Shown here one piece after another: positions 35,537 through 44,424 of a DNA stretch of 45,635 bases (its first letter is position 1; each line of letters opens with the position of its first letter). This DNA is from Sphingomonas sp. (GTDB lineage Bacteria > Pseudomonadota > Alphaproteobacteria > Sphingomonadales > Sphingomonadaceae): assembly GCA_025980335.1 (NCBI GenBank), contig JAICXO010000003.1, positions 1-45,635 on the forward strand. Reading direction: 5' to 3'. A model generated the notes under the pieces. That model was not told the origin of the DNA. It worked only from the letters and a program-made list of their open reading frames with translations, and did not search any database. A program made the position numbers and the translations under genes.

Positions 35537-37057
35537 ATGCAGGCAATTCGCGACATCGTCATCGTCGGAGGCGGCACCGCCGGGTGGATGGCCGCCGCCG
35601 CGCTCGCAAAGAGCGTCGGTACGCAGCAGCACCGAATTACGCTGATCGAATCGGCCGAGATCGGCACCGTCGGCGTCGGCGAATCCACGATCCCCCCAAT
35701 CCAGCTGTTCAATAAGCTCCTCGGGATCGACGAGGACGAGTTCGTCCGCGAGACCAACGCCACGTTCAAGCTCGGCATCCAGTTCGTCGACTGGCGGCAA
35801 ATCGGCGCGAGCTATTTCCACAATTTCGGGCTGCTCGGAGCCGACCTCGGCACCGGAATTTCATTCATCCAATACTGGCTCCGCTGGGCCCAGTCGGGGG
35901 GCGATCCGGATCAGCTGCGCTTCAGCGCCGAGGCACTCGCGGCGCGTGCCGGCAAGTTCGGCCGCGCGCCGCAATCGACCGATCGCAAGCTTCCCAACGT
36001 CAACTACGCGTTCCAGTTCGACGCCTCGACCTACGCGGCTTACCTGCGGCGCTACTCCGAGCGCCGCGGGGTCGTTCGGCGCGAAGGCAAGGTCGTCGGA
36101 GTCCGCCAGAACGGCGACACGGGCGACATCGAAGTGGTCGAGATGGAGGATGGATCATCGATCCGCGGCGACTTCTTCGTCGATTGCACCGGCTTTCGCG
36201 GGTTGCTGATCGAACAGGTGTACAAGGCCGAGTTCGAGGATTGGAGCCATTGGCTTCCGAACGACCGCGCAGCCGCTGTGCCTGCCGAGCGCATGGCTAA
36301 TCCATCGCCATTCACGGTGGCGCAAGCGCGCGAAGCGGGGTGGCAGTGGCGTATTCCGCTGCAGCACCGCACCGGTAACGGCTACGTCTTCTGCAGCAGC
36401 TACATCTCGGACGATGAAGCGTCGTCGCGGCTGATCGACTCGCTCGAAGGCACTGCGCTTGCCGATCCGAAGGTGCTTCGGTTCAAGGCCGGCCGCAGGA
36501 AGGCTCATTGGGTCAAGAATTGCCTGGCGCTGGGGCTGTCGAGCGGGTTCCTCGAGCCGCTCGAATCGACCAGCATCCACCTCGTCCAGGCGGCGATCAG
36601 CAAGTTCCTCGATTATTTCCCGCAGCGCGAGCCCGATCCGATCCTGATCGATCGCTTTAACGATGAAATGCGCTTCCAGTACGAATCCATCCGCGACTTC
36701 ATAATCGCGCATTACAAGGTGACCGAGCGGGAGGACACGGAGTTCTGGCGCTACTGCAAGCACATGAGCATTCCGGACTCGCTCGCCGAGAAGATCGAGC
36801 TGTTTCAGCTGCGCGGCGAGGTGAAGCCGAAATGGTCCGACATCTTCACCGAAGTGAGCTGGTTCGCGATTCTCTACGGCCAGGGACTGGTGCCGGCGGG
36901 CTATCATCCCGTGGCTGACGCGATGTCGGAGGATGACCTCGAGCTCACTTTGTCACGCATCCGTTCGGCGATCCGGCAGCGGGTCGATTCGCTTCCATCG
37001 CATGCAGATTACATCCGCAGCTGCTGCGCGGCCCAGCCGGTGACGACCGCCGCTTGA
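35537..37057 (+). CDS. Flavin-dependent tryptophan halogenase family protein (FDH3)
   Basis: IVGGGTAGWMAAAALAKSV; ATFKLGIQFVDW; GWQWRIPLQHRTGNGYVFCSSY; LSSGFLEPLESTSIHLVQ. Confidence 0.93.
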   Translation: MQAIRDIVIVGGGTAGWMAAAALAKSVGTQQHRITLIESAEIGTVGVGESTIPPIQLFNKLLGIDEDEFVRETNATFKLGIQFVDWRQIGASYFHNFGLLGADLGTGISFIQYWLRWAQSGGDPDQLRFSAEALAARAGKFGRAPQSTDRKLPNVNYAFQFDASTYAAYLRRYSERRGVVRREGKVVGVRQNGDTGDIEVVEMEDGSSIRGDFFVDCTGFRGLLIEQVYKAEFEDWSHWLPNDRAAAVPAERMANPSPFTVAQAREAGWQWRIPLQHRTGNGYVFCSSYISDDEASSRLIDSLEGTALADPKVLRFKAGRRKAHWVKNCLALGLSSGFLEPLESTSIHLVQAAISKFLDYFPQREPDPILIDRFNDEMRFQYESIRDFIIAHYKVTEREDTEFWRYCKHMSIPDSLAEKIELFQLRGEVKPKWSDIFTEVSWFAILYGQGLVPAGYHPVADAMSEDDLELTLSRIRSAIRQRVDSLPSHADYIRSCCAAQPVTTAA

Positions 37058-37932
37058 CCTGGGCGGGAGTCGAGCTCGGCGGGACCAAGTGCGTCGCCAT
37101 CCTCGCGCGCGGGCCAAACGAAGTTCTCGCACGCGAGACGGTGCCGACGTCCTCGCCCGAGGAGACGCTCGGTGCGATCGAGCACATTCTTGCCGAATGG
37201 AAGAAGCGCGAAGGGTTCGAGGCGCTCGGAATCGCGAGTTTCGGTCCGGTCGACCTGGATCCCGACTCCCCCACCTGGGGTCAGGTCCTGACCACGACGA
37301 AGCCTGGCTGGAGTGGCACAAACGTTGCGCCGCGGCTCGCCGAGCGGTTGGGGGTGCCGGTGGGATTCGAAACCGACGTCAATGGAGCGGCCATCGCGGA
37401 GATGCGGTGGGGCGCGGGCCGGGGCATGCGCGATTTCGCCTACATCACCGTTGGAACCGGCGTCGGCGTCGGGCTCGTCGTCAACGGCTCGCCGACACGC
37501 GGCTTTCTCCATCCCGAGCTCGGCCACATCAGAATTGCCCAGCGCGACCACGACCATTGGCACGGCGTCTGCCCTTTCCACGGCGCCTGCGTCGAAGGCC
37601 TCGCCTCGGGCCCGGCGATCAAGGCGCGGATCGCGCCGCGGAAGATCGACCAGATAGCGGCCGGCGATCCGGTGTGGAACTCCGTCGCCTGGGCGCTCGC
37701 CCAGTTGTGCCAGGCGATCGTCTGCGCCGCCGCGCCGGGCGCAATCGCGATCGGCGGCGGAGTCGCGCAAAGCCAGCCGCAGCTGCTCGGGAAGGTCGAG
37801 CGGATGCTCGTCGAATCGCTCACCGATTACATGCCGCTGCCGCGCGAGAGCGGCTATATCGTCGCGCCGGCGCTCGGCCGTGATGCGGGGCCGCTCGGCG
37901 CCATTGCGCTTGCGATGAACGCTAAGGCGTAG
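37054..37932 (+). CDS. ROK family sugar kinase (fructokinase/mannokinase-like)
   Basis: GVELGGTKCVAILARGP...IASFGPVDLDPDSPTWGQVLTTTKPGWSGTNV...HGVCPFHGACVEGLASGPAI...AIAIGGGVAQ; TTG start overlapping FDH3 stop (TTGA). Confidence 0.88.
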   Translation: MTWAGVELGGTKCVAILARGPNEVLARETVPTSSPEETLGAIEHILAEWKKREGFEALGIASFGPVDLDPDSPTWGQVLTTTKPGWSGTNVAPRLAERLGVPVGFETDVNGAAIAEMRWGAGRGMRDFAYITVGTGVGVGLVVNGSPTRGFLHPELGHIRIAQRDHDHWHGVCPFHGACVEGLASGPAIKARIAPRKIDQIAAGDPVWNSVAWALAQLCQAIVCAAAPGAIAIGGGVAQSQPQLLGKVERMLVESLTDYMPLPRESGYIVAPALGRDAGPLGAIALAMNAKA

Positions 37933-38695
37933 CGCCGATCAGCATGCGGGCCGCGGCGGCGTCGAGATGCGCGCCCGGGCTCAGCAGCAGGCAGTCGCCT
38001 GGCGCGGCGATCGCGTCGCCTGAGCGAATTTCGCCGTCGAGCGGAATTACCCAACGCTGCTGGTCGGCGAATTTATCCTCGAAGATCTGGACCAGGACGA
38101 ACTGCGGACCGTCGACCAGCAAGCGTGGCTCGGCCGGAGCCAGATGTTGCGCCAGCGTATCGGGGTAGGGGGCGGCAAACGCGACCGCGATTGCATCGTC
38201 CAGGTGAAGCTCGCGCGGGCGGCCATAATCGTAGAGCCGATAGGTGACGTCCGAATTCTGCTGAAACTCGAGCAGCGAGATCCCCGCCCCGATCGCATGG
38301 ATCGTGCCCGGCGGGACCATGAAGAAGTCGCCGCCGCGAACAGGGCGCCAATCCATCAGCTGCTCGATCGAGCCGTCGAGCGCCGCCGCACGAAGCTCGT
38401 CGGGCGAGACCTCACGCTTGAGCCCAAGCCCGAGATTCGCACCCGGCTCCGCGTCGAGAATGGTCCAGCATTCGCTCTTCCCGCGGGGCAGGCCGCGCGC
38501 GCGCGCCTGATCGTCGTTCGGGTGGACCTGGATCGACAGCCGCTCGCTGGTGAAGAGATATTTGACCAGCAGCGGCTGCTCGCCACCGCCGGTAAACCAC
38601 ACCTCACCGATGCGCTTGCCGGGGGGCGCGTCGAACATCGCGGGCAGCTCGGTCCGGCCCCACGGCTTTTCGACATAGCGTCGGTCCAGCTTCAT
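37922..38695 (-). CDS. manA: Mannose-6-phosphate isomerase, class I
   Basis: VEKPWGRTELPAMFDAPPGKRIGEVWFTGGGEQPLLVKYLFTSERLSIQVHPNDDQA...VPPGTIHAIGAGISLLEFQQNSDVTYRLYDYGR. Confidence 0.92.
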   Translation of the reverse strand: MKLDRRYVEKPWGRTELPAMFDAPPGKRIGEVWFTGGGEQPLLVKYLFTSERLSIQVHPNDDQARARGLPRGKSECWTILDAEPGANLGLGLKREVSPDELRAAALDGSIEQLMDWRPVRGGDFFMVPPGTIHAIGAGISLLEFQQNSDVTYRLYDYGRPRELHLDDAIAVAFAAPYPDTLAQHLAPAEPRLLVDGPQFVLVQIFEDKFADQQRWVIPLDGEIRSGDAIAAPGDCLLLSPGAHLDAAAARMLIGATP

Positions 38696-39438
38696 GCGAG
38701 GACGCGGCGGAGGATCGGATCGATGACCGTGGCCATCGCGTCATATCCGGCCTCGGTCGGGTGCACGCCGTCATAAGAAAGACCTGGTTTCATCGCGCCC
38801 GTTCCATCGTCGAGCACCGGATGATAGTCGACCCAGGTCGCGCCGGTCTGATGCGCGACCCGTTCCAACCTGCGGTTCAGGGCGGCGATGGCGTTGCGGG
38901 TTTCGATCTGCGGTGCCCAGGGGAATTTGCCCGCCGGCGGCACCGACGCGATCAGCACCCTGATCCGCTGCCGCTGCGCAATATCCGTCATCGCGCGCAC
39001 GTTGTTCTCGCTCATCTCCGCAGTCATCGGCCCGGTGTTCCCGGCGATGTCGTTGGTGCCGCCCATGATGTGCACCGCCTTTGGCCGAAGCGCGACCACG
39101 TCGCTCATCATCCGAAGCACCATTTGCGAGGTGGTCTGGCCGCCGATGCCGCGGTCGATGCGGCCGGGAGTAAAGATGGACGGGCGCTTGTCGAACCACC
39201 CTTCGGTGATTGAATCGCCCATGAACACCACGTCGACCGGCGCCCTCGATTCGAGCAGCGCGCGATTGTCGTCGGCATAATAGCCGACCATCCCGAAGTC
39301 GCGGCCGAACCAGCCGTGGAACCAGGTGGTCCAGTCCTCGCCTGGCGCGATCTTCTGCTTTGCGGATGCGGCGCTGGCCGCGAGCATCAGCGGCGCCGCG
39401 AGCGCGCTGCGGATCAGCGCCCGACGATCGAAATTCAC
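38692..39438 (-). CDS. SGNH/GDSL hydrolase (esterase), exported
   Basis: VDVVFMGDSITEGWFDKRPSIF...GRIDRGIGGQTTSQMVLRM...IMGGTNDIAGNTGPMT...YDGVHPTEAGYDAM; GTG start overlapping the esterase stop (GTGA). Confidence 0.85.
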   Translation of the reverse strand: MNFDRRALIRSALAAPLMLAASAASAKQKIAPGEDWTTWFHGWFGRDFGMVGYYADDNRALLESRAPVDVVFMGDSITEGWFDKRPSIFTPGRIDRGIGGQTTSQMVLRMMSDVVALRPKAVHIMGGTNDIAGNTGPMTAEMSENNVRAMTDIAQRQRIRVLIASVPPAGKFPWAPQIETRNAIAALNRRLERVAHQTGATWVDYHPVLDDGTGAMKPGLSYDGVHPTEAGYDAMATVIDPILRRVLA

Positions 39439-40895
39439 AAGCGGTCCTCCAGCGAGCAGAGTTGCGGACGAAACGGGCCTTCGACCGTTACGCCGTTCGC
39501 ATCGAACAGCACGTGCCGTTCGCCGTCGCGCGTGAATGCCGGCCATTGCGGAAGCTGGGTCCCGTTGGGATCGCCCGAGCGAATGAAGTTGGTCCAATAG
39601 GGCTTCAGCGACAGGCCCGGAGCGAAGGTCGAATTCCCGAATGCGTATGGGATCTCGGCCGCGTGCGACGTCTTGCCGCCATTCGGCGCAGAATCGAATT
39701 CATAACGCCAGACACTCGCGCCCTTGCCCGTGAGCAGCTGCGTGAGATGCTCCGCGGGACAGCGGAAGGTGACATCAGTGCCGATCTGCTCGTCGAGCGA
39801 GCCCAGCCGCGGATCGTCGGGCGGGGTCGGCTGGTCGGCATGATAATAAGCACGCGCGGCGGCTTCGTTCGGACCGAATGCCTCGGCGATCATCGCGTCT
39901 CGGTGCTCACGGTCCGAGCCGAACTCGATTCTGTTCGTGCCGACGATCACCGGCCGCGGCGGCGCCTGCTCGAGCAGCGTGCGCGGGTCAGTCGGAAACA
40001 GCTTTCGGTCGACCGTCGTCCGAAGCCACATCATGTCGTCGGATATGATCGCAGCGTCGTGGAGCTTGAGGTCGACCGCGAGCAGCGCGGGGACCGACTC
40101 GTGGCGCATCGTCTCGATGCTCCCACCCGCCTTGAGCAAGTCGTCGGCTTCCATTCCGATGCGCTCCGCATCGCTGAGACTCCGGAACGGCATTCCAAAG
40201 CCGGGGGTGCCGCTTTCCATGATCGCTTTCTCGAACAGTCCGCGCGCTGCCGGAGCGGCGAGGAGCAGGCTCACGTCCTGCGACCCGGCGGACTCGCCGG
40301 CGATGGTGACGTTCGCCGGATCGCCGCCGAACTTGGTGATGTTGCGACGAACCCACGCCAAGGCGGCGATCTGGTCCATGATCCCGTAATTGCCCGATCC
40401 GCCTTGCTCGGCAGTGAGCGCCGGGTGCGACAGGAAGCCGAAGATGCCGAGCCGGTAGCGAACCCCGACGATGACCACCTGCTTGCCGACATCCGACAGG
40501 ACGATGTCGTTGGGGCCACCCGCGCGATTGCTTCCGCCGTGGATCCACACCAGCACCGGGAGCTTGCCCGCCAGCGAAGGCGTGCGGACGTCGAGCGTGA
40601 GGCAATCCTCCTTGCCGATCAGGTAATCGGAATAGTTCCACCCCTGGTTGTTCTGGAGGCAGGAGGCCGGCTGGGCCGTGGCATCGCGGACGCCATTCCA
40701 CGGGATCACCGGCTGCGGCGGCTTCCAGCGCAGCTCTTCCACGGGGGGCGCGGCGAACGGAATGCCGCGGAACAGATAGCCGCCGCCGCTCCACTCCGAG
40801 CCGCGAACCGAACCGCCGTCGACGGGAACGATTTGCGCGGCCGCGGACGCTGACATGGCGAAGGCAGCAACGAACGCCAGCAACCTGATCCGCAC
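39435..40895 (-). CDS. Carboxylesterase family protein (type B)
   Basis: FRGIPFAAPPVEELRWKPPQPV...EDCLTLDVRTP...VLVWIHGGSNRAGG...VTIAGESAGSQDVSLLLAAPAARGLFEKAIMESG. GTG 40895 preferred over ATG 40916 because GGGGAGG lies just upstream of it. Confidence 0.85.
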   Translation of the reverse strand: MRIRLLAFVAAFAMSASAAAQIVPVDGGSVRGSEWSGGGYLFRGIPFAAPPVEELRWKPPQPVIPWNGVRDATAQPASCLQNNQGWNYSDYLIGKEDCLTLDVRTPSLAGKLPVLVWIHGGSNRAGGPNDIVLSDVGKQVVIVGVRYRLGIFGFLSHPALTAEQGGSGNYGIMDQIAALAWVRRNITKFGGDPANVTIAGESAGSQDVSLLLAAPAARGLFEKAIMESGTPGFGMPFRSLSDAERIGMEADDLLKAGGSIETMRHESVPALLAVDLKLHDAAIISDDMMWLRTTVDRKLFPTDPRTLLEQAPPRPVIVGTNRIEFGSDREHRDAMIAEAFGPNEAAARAYYHADQPTPPDDPRLGSLDEQIGTDVTFRCPAEHLTQLLTGKGASVWRYEFDSAPNGGKTSHAAEIPYAFGNSTFAPGLSLKPYWTNFIRSGDPNGTQLPQWPAFTRDGERHVLFDANGVTVEGPFRPQLCSLEDRL

Positions 40896-40921
40896 CCGAA
40901 CCTCCCCGATATGCACTCGAA

Positions 40922-40935
40922 CGTTAGCGCTAACG
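40922..40935. promoter_or_regulatory. LacI-type operator-like site CGTTAGCGCTAACG (perfect palindrome)
   Basis: Between divergent esterase operon and sugar permease. Confidence 0.7.
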
Positions 40936-41001
40936 CAATCGCTTGTGCGACCGATTTTTCGCTGCCAGTTTCGCGCGGAATTCGATCAAGAGGAAACGAG
41001 C

Positions 41002-42354
41002 GTGAAGCAACGGACCAGCGCGGGTGCAATCGGCGCCTTCATCATCGTGACCTGCTTGTTCTTCGCATGGGGTTTCATCACCGAGCTTAACGACCCGCTC
41101 GTGGCGGCGGTGAAGGGCATCTTCACGCTCAGCAAGTTCGACGTTCAGTTCGTCGCGTTCGCATTCTTCATTTCCTACGGCCTGATCTCATTTCCGGCCG
41201 CGGTCCTGCTGCAGCGCTTCAGGCCGATGCCGTCGATCATCGCGGCGCTGGTCACCATGGTGGTCGGCTGCGTGATTATCGTTGCCGCAGCCAACGCAGC
41301 GGTGTTTCCGTTGGTGTTGGTCGGCTTGTTCGTCTTGGGTTCCGGCATCACCATCCTGCAGGTCGCCGCGAATCCGCTCGTCGCCGCTCTTGGGAATCCG
41401 AAGTACAGCCATTTGCGCCTGACCCTGAGCCAGACGTTCAACTCGGTTGGAACGTTCATTGCGCCCCCCCTTGGCGCGCTTCTGTTCTTGAAGGGTGTGG
41501 AAGTGAAGGAGGGCACGGTAATTACACCCGCCGTCCGCGCTTCCGCTCTGGGCGGCATCAACACGGCATATTTGTGGCTGTGCGGAATGATCATTGTCCT
41601 GACTGTCTTCATGTGGTTGTCGCGCCGCACCGTCAGCTCGGCAGTGGGGCATAATGAGCGCAGCAGCGGCCAGACCCTCGGGGCGCTGATTAGCGATGCG
41701 CTGAGCTCTCGGTGGGCGCTATTCGGCGGAGCTGCAATCTTCCTCTATGTCGGCTCGGAGGTCGCGATCGGAACGCAAATGACGGCGTTCCTCAACGATA
41801 ATGGAGTATGGGGCCTGTCCGATGCGCCGTTCCACGTGCCGTTGCTAGGTGCGGCGATGGGCAGCGACGGCGTGCATGGCGTGTCGGTCCAGGAAGCCGG
41901 CAAGGCGGTCGGCTTTTATTGGGGCGGCGCAATGGTTGGCCGCGCGCTCGGGTCCCTGCTGCTCGCACGAATCGAGGCATGGCGTCTGCTCACGGTCTTC
42001 ACTGCGATTGCCTGCGCGATGTGCCTGTATGTCGCGGCGGTCGGCGGCGTGTCGGCCGGCTTCGTCGCGCTCGCCATCGGGCTGTTCAACTCGATCATGT
42101 TCCCTGTGATTTTCACGATAACGCTCGAGCGCTCATCCGCCAGCGCCGAGGCGACATCGGGGCTGCTGTGCACGGCAATTGTGGGCGGTGCCCTCATCCC
42201 TTTGCTCGTCGGCAAGGTTTCGGAGTTCACGAGCTATCACGCTGCGCTGATCGTCCCCGCCGTCTGCTACGCGGTGTTGTGCCTGTTCGCCATCGCCGCG
42301 CACCGCGCCCGCACGCACCTGCGCGACGAGCCCGCGGTCGCGACCATTCACTGA
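41002..42354 (+). CDS. Sugar MFS transporter (FucP/GluP-like)
   Basis: CLFFAWGFITELNDPLVAAVKGIFTLSKFDVQFVAFAFFISYGLISFPAAVLLQRF...LQVAANPLVAALGNPKYSHLRLTLSQTFNSVGTFIAP; GTG start with upstream gagg. Confidence 0.93.
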   Translation: MKQRTSAGAIGAFIIVTCLFFAWGFITELNDPLVAAVKGIFTLSKFDVQFVAFAFFISYGLISFPAAVLLQRFRPMPSIIAALVTMVVGCVIIVAAANAAVFPLVLVGLFVLGSGITILQVAANPLVAALGNPKYSHLRLTLSQTFNSVGTFIAPPLGALLFLKGVEVKEGTVITPAVRASALGGINTAYLWLCGMIIVLTVFMWLSRRTVSSAVGHNERSSGQTLGALISDALSSRWALFGGAAIFLYVGSEVAIGTQMTAFLNDNGVWGLSDAPFHVPLLGAAMGSDGVHGVSVQEAGKAVGFYWGGAMVGRALGSLLLARIEAWRLLTVFTAIACAMCLYVAAVGGVSAGFVALAIGLFNSIMFPVIFTITLERSSASAEATSGLLCTAIVGGALIPLLVGKVSEFTSYHAALIVPAVCYAVLCLFAIAAHRARTHLRDEPAVATIH

Positions 42355-42359
42355 CATGA

Positions 42360-42498
42360 GTTCCTCCCCATTGCGTAGCGATGGGGAGGGGAACCATTCA
42401 CCGAAGAGTGAATGGTGGAGGGGTCCTCACCCCAATTACCCCTCCACCAGCTCCGCTGGTTCCCTTCTCCACGAGCTGCGCTCGCAGGGAGGAAATTG
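42360..42498. repeat. Dispersed intergenic palindromic repeat, family 3
   Basis: tcctccccattgcgtagcgatggggaggggaaccattcaccgaagagtgaatggtggaggggtcc...cccctccaccagctccgctggttcccttctccacgagctgcgctcgcagggagga; several nested hairpins. Confidence 0.75.
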
Positions 42499-42500
42499 AG

Positions 42501-44006
42501 CTAGCCAGTCCCGACCATCCGCTCGATGAACTCGCTCGCAAGCGGAAGGCGGTCGGCGGCGGCCGCGTAGGAGCGGCGCAGCTCGGCCATTGCGCGGAGC
42601 ACTTCGGTTTCGGGAAGTGCCATCGCGAGCGCCTCCGCCTCCGCGGGAATGATGTCCTGGCCGAGCATCACCGCCGCCCAGCTCGGAACGTCGAACAGCT
42701 CGTCGTTGTAGCGGAACACGCGGCCGTGCTCGCGAAACAGCTCAATCTTGTGCCGCAGCGTGTCGGGAAGCTCCATCTCCCGCACCTGCCGCCAGAACGG
42801 CTCGGGCCGGTTGTTCGCCGCATAGTGCAGGATAATGAAGTCGCGAACCGGCTCGTAGCTCGCCACCATGTAGCGGTTGTATTCGTCGCGCTCGACCGGA
42901 TTGATTCCGCGCCCCGGGAAGAGGCCCAGCAGCTTCTGAATGCCGTGCTGGATCAGGTGGATGCTGGTCGATTCGAGCGGCTCGAGAAACCCCGACGAAA
43001 GGCCGATCGCAATGACGTTCGCGTCCCAGGCCTTCGTCCGCCGCCCCGCCTTGAAGCGAAGCCGCCTCGGCTCGGCGATCGGCGGCGCATCGAGCGTGTC
43101 GACGAGAATTCGTTCGGCCGCATCGTCGTCCATGAAAGCACTGCAATAGACGTGGCCGTTGCCGGTGCGATGCTGAAGCGGGATTCGCCACTGCCATCCC
43201 GCGGGATGGGCGGTCGAGCGCGTGTACGGCAGGAGCGGGTCGGTCCGCTCCGAGCCGACCGTGGCGGCGCGGTCGCATGGCAGCCAGTGCGACCAATTCT
43301 CAAACGGAACACCGAGTTGCTGCCCGAGCAACAGGCTGCGGAAGCCCGAGCAGTCGATGAACAGGTCGCCCTTGACGCGGCGATCGTCTTCCAGCCGCAC
43401 GGCCGTCACGAACCCGCTTTCGCCGTCCTGCTCGACGCCGACGATCTTTCCTTCGATCCGCTCGGCGCCATGCGCCTCGGCATATTTGCGCAGGAAGCGA
43501 CCGTATGCGGTCGCGTCGAAGTGGAATGCGTAGGCGATCTGCGACAGCGGGTTCGCGGGATCGGACGACGGATGGGAGAAGCGGTGGAGCGCCGCGGCGA
43601 CGGCCGACATCGAGTAGCTCGCGAGCGGGCCCACCGAACGATTGCCGCGGTTGCGCAGCCACAGCTGATAGGTCGCAACGCCATTCAGCGGCCGTCCGAT
43701 CTGACCGAACTGGTGGAAGTAGCGCTCGCCCTCGCGCGTCCAACCGGCGAACTCGATCCCGAGCTTGTACGCGGCGTGGGTCTCGCGAAGGAACTCGGCC
43801 TCGTCGATCCCAAGCTGGAGATTATATTCGAGGATCGGCGGGATCGTTCCTTCGCCGACACCGACCGTGCCGATCGCCTCGGATTCGACGAGGACGATTC
43901 GGCGTCCGCTCCCGCCCAGGAACCGCGCCAGCGCCGCGGCCGTCATCCAGCCGGCGGTGCCGCCGCCGACCACGACGATCCGTCTGATTGCACCCGCTTC
44001 GGCCAT
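42501..44006 (-). CDS. Flavin-dependent tryptophan halogenase family protein (FDH4)
   Basis: RIVVVGGGTAGWMTAAALARFLG; AAYKLGIEFAGW; GWQWRIPLQHRTGNGHVYCSAF; LSSGFLEPLESTSIHLIQ. Confidence 0.93.
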   Translation of the reverse strand: MAEAGAIRRIVVVGGGTAGWMTAAALARFLGGSGRRIVLVESEAIGTVGVGEGTIPPILEYNLQLGIDEAEFLRETHAAYKLGIEFAGWTREGERYFHQFGQIGRPLNGVATYQLWLRNRGNRSVGPLASYSMSAVAAALHRFSHPSSDPANPLSQIAYAFHFDATAYGRFLRKYAEAHGAERIEGKIVGVEQDGESGFVTAVRLEDDRRVKGDLFIDCSGFRSLLLGQQLGVPFENWSHWLPCDRAATVGSERTDPLLPYTRSTAHPAGWQWRIPLQHRTGNGHVYCSAFMDDDAAERILVDTLDAPPIAEPRRLRFKAGRRTKAWDANVIAIGLSSGFLEPLESTSIHLIQHGIQKLLGLFPGRGINPVERDEYNRYMVASYEPVRDFIILHYAANNRPEPFWRQVREMELPDTLRHKIELFREHGRVFRYNDELFDVPSWAAVMLGQDIIPAEAEALAMALPETEVLRAMAELRRSYAAAADRLPLASEFIERMVGTG

Positions 44007-44043
44007 GCGCCGTCACTAGGGCGTTTAGGCGCGGATGGAAGCC

Positions 44044-44424
44044 CTACGGCTGCGTGTACGGAACCCAGTCGCCCAGGATGCAGGTCGGTCCGGCAATCAC
44101 CGCGCCCGGCTCGCGTGCGCGGATGCGGTTGCCCCGGCAATATTGCGCGCCGTCCTCGGCATCTACGATGATCGAATTGAACTGGCTGAGCGCAGGGCAA
44201 GGCGCCGCCAGATGGCTGATGTAAACAGTCCTGCCGTAGCCGTAGGCGACCGTCTGCGGATCGATCACGTGAAGGTTCTCTGCGGGGTTCGTCGACACGC
44301 AGGTCTGCGCCGGGCCTGCGACGCGTCCGGCAGTCGCCGCCGCAAAGCCGCTTCCCGGCGGCATGGCGGGGCGTGAGCAGCTTGTCGCGAGAGCAGCGGC
44401 GGCGATCAGAATCAAAGCGCGCAT
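44044..44424 (-). CDS. Small putative lipoprotein (DUF6491-like)
   Basis: MRALILIAAAALATSCSRPAMPPGSG lipobox; CVSTNPAENLHVIDPQTVAYGYGRTVYISHL...; start trimmed from ORF-track 44610. Confidence 0.55.
   Translation of the reverse strand: MRALILIAAAALATSCSRPAMPPGSGFAAATAGRVAGPAQTCVSTNPAENLHVIDPQTVAYGYGRTVYISHLAAPCPALSQFNSIIVDAEDGAQYCRGNRIRAREPGAVIAGPTCILGDWVPYTQP

Noticed and set aside
33972-35546. 524-aa minus-strand ORF
   Set aside because: Antisense to FDH2, whose protein aligns to FDH1/FDH3; considered as evidence against FDH2 being coding, but FDH2 homology is convincing.
42381-44171. 596-aa plus-strand ORF
   Set aside because: Antisense to FDH4 and extends through the repeat region; no domain.
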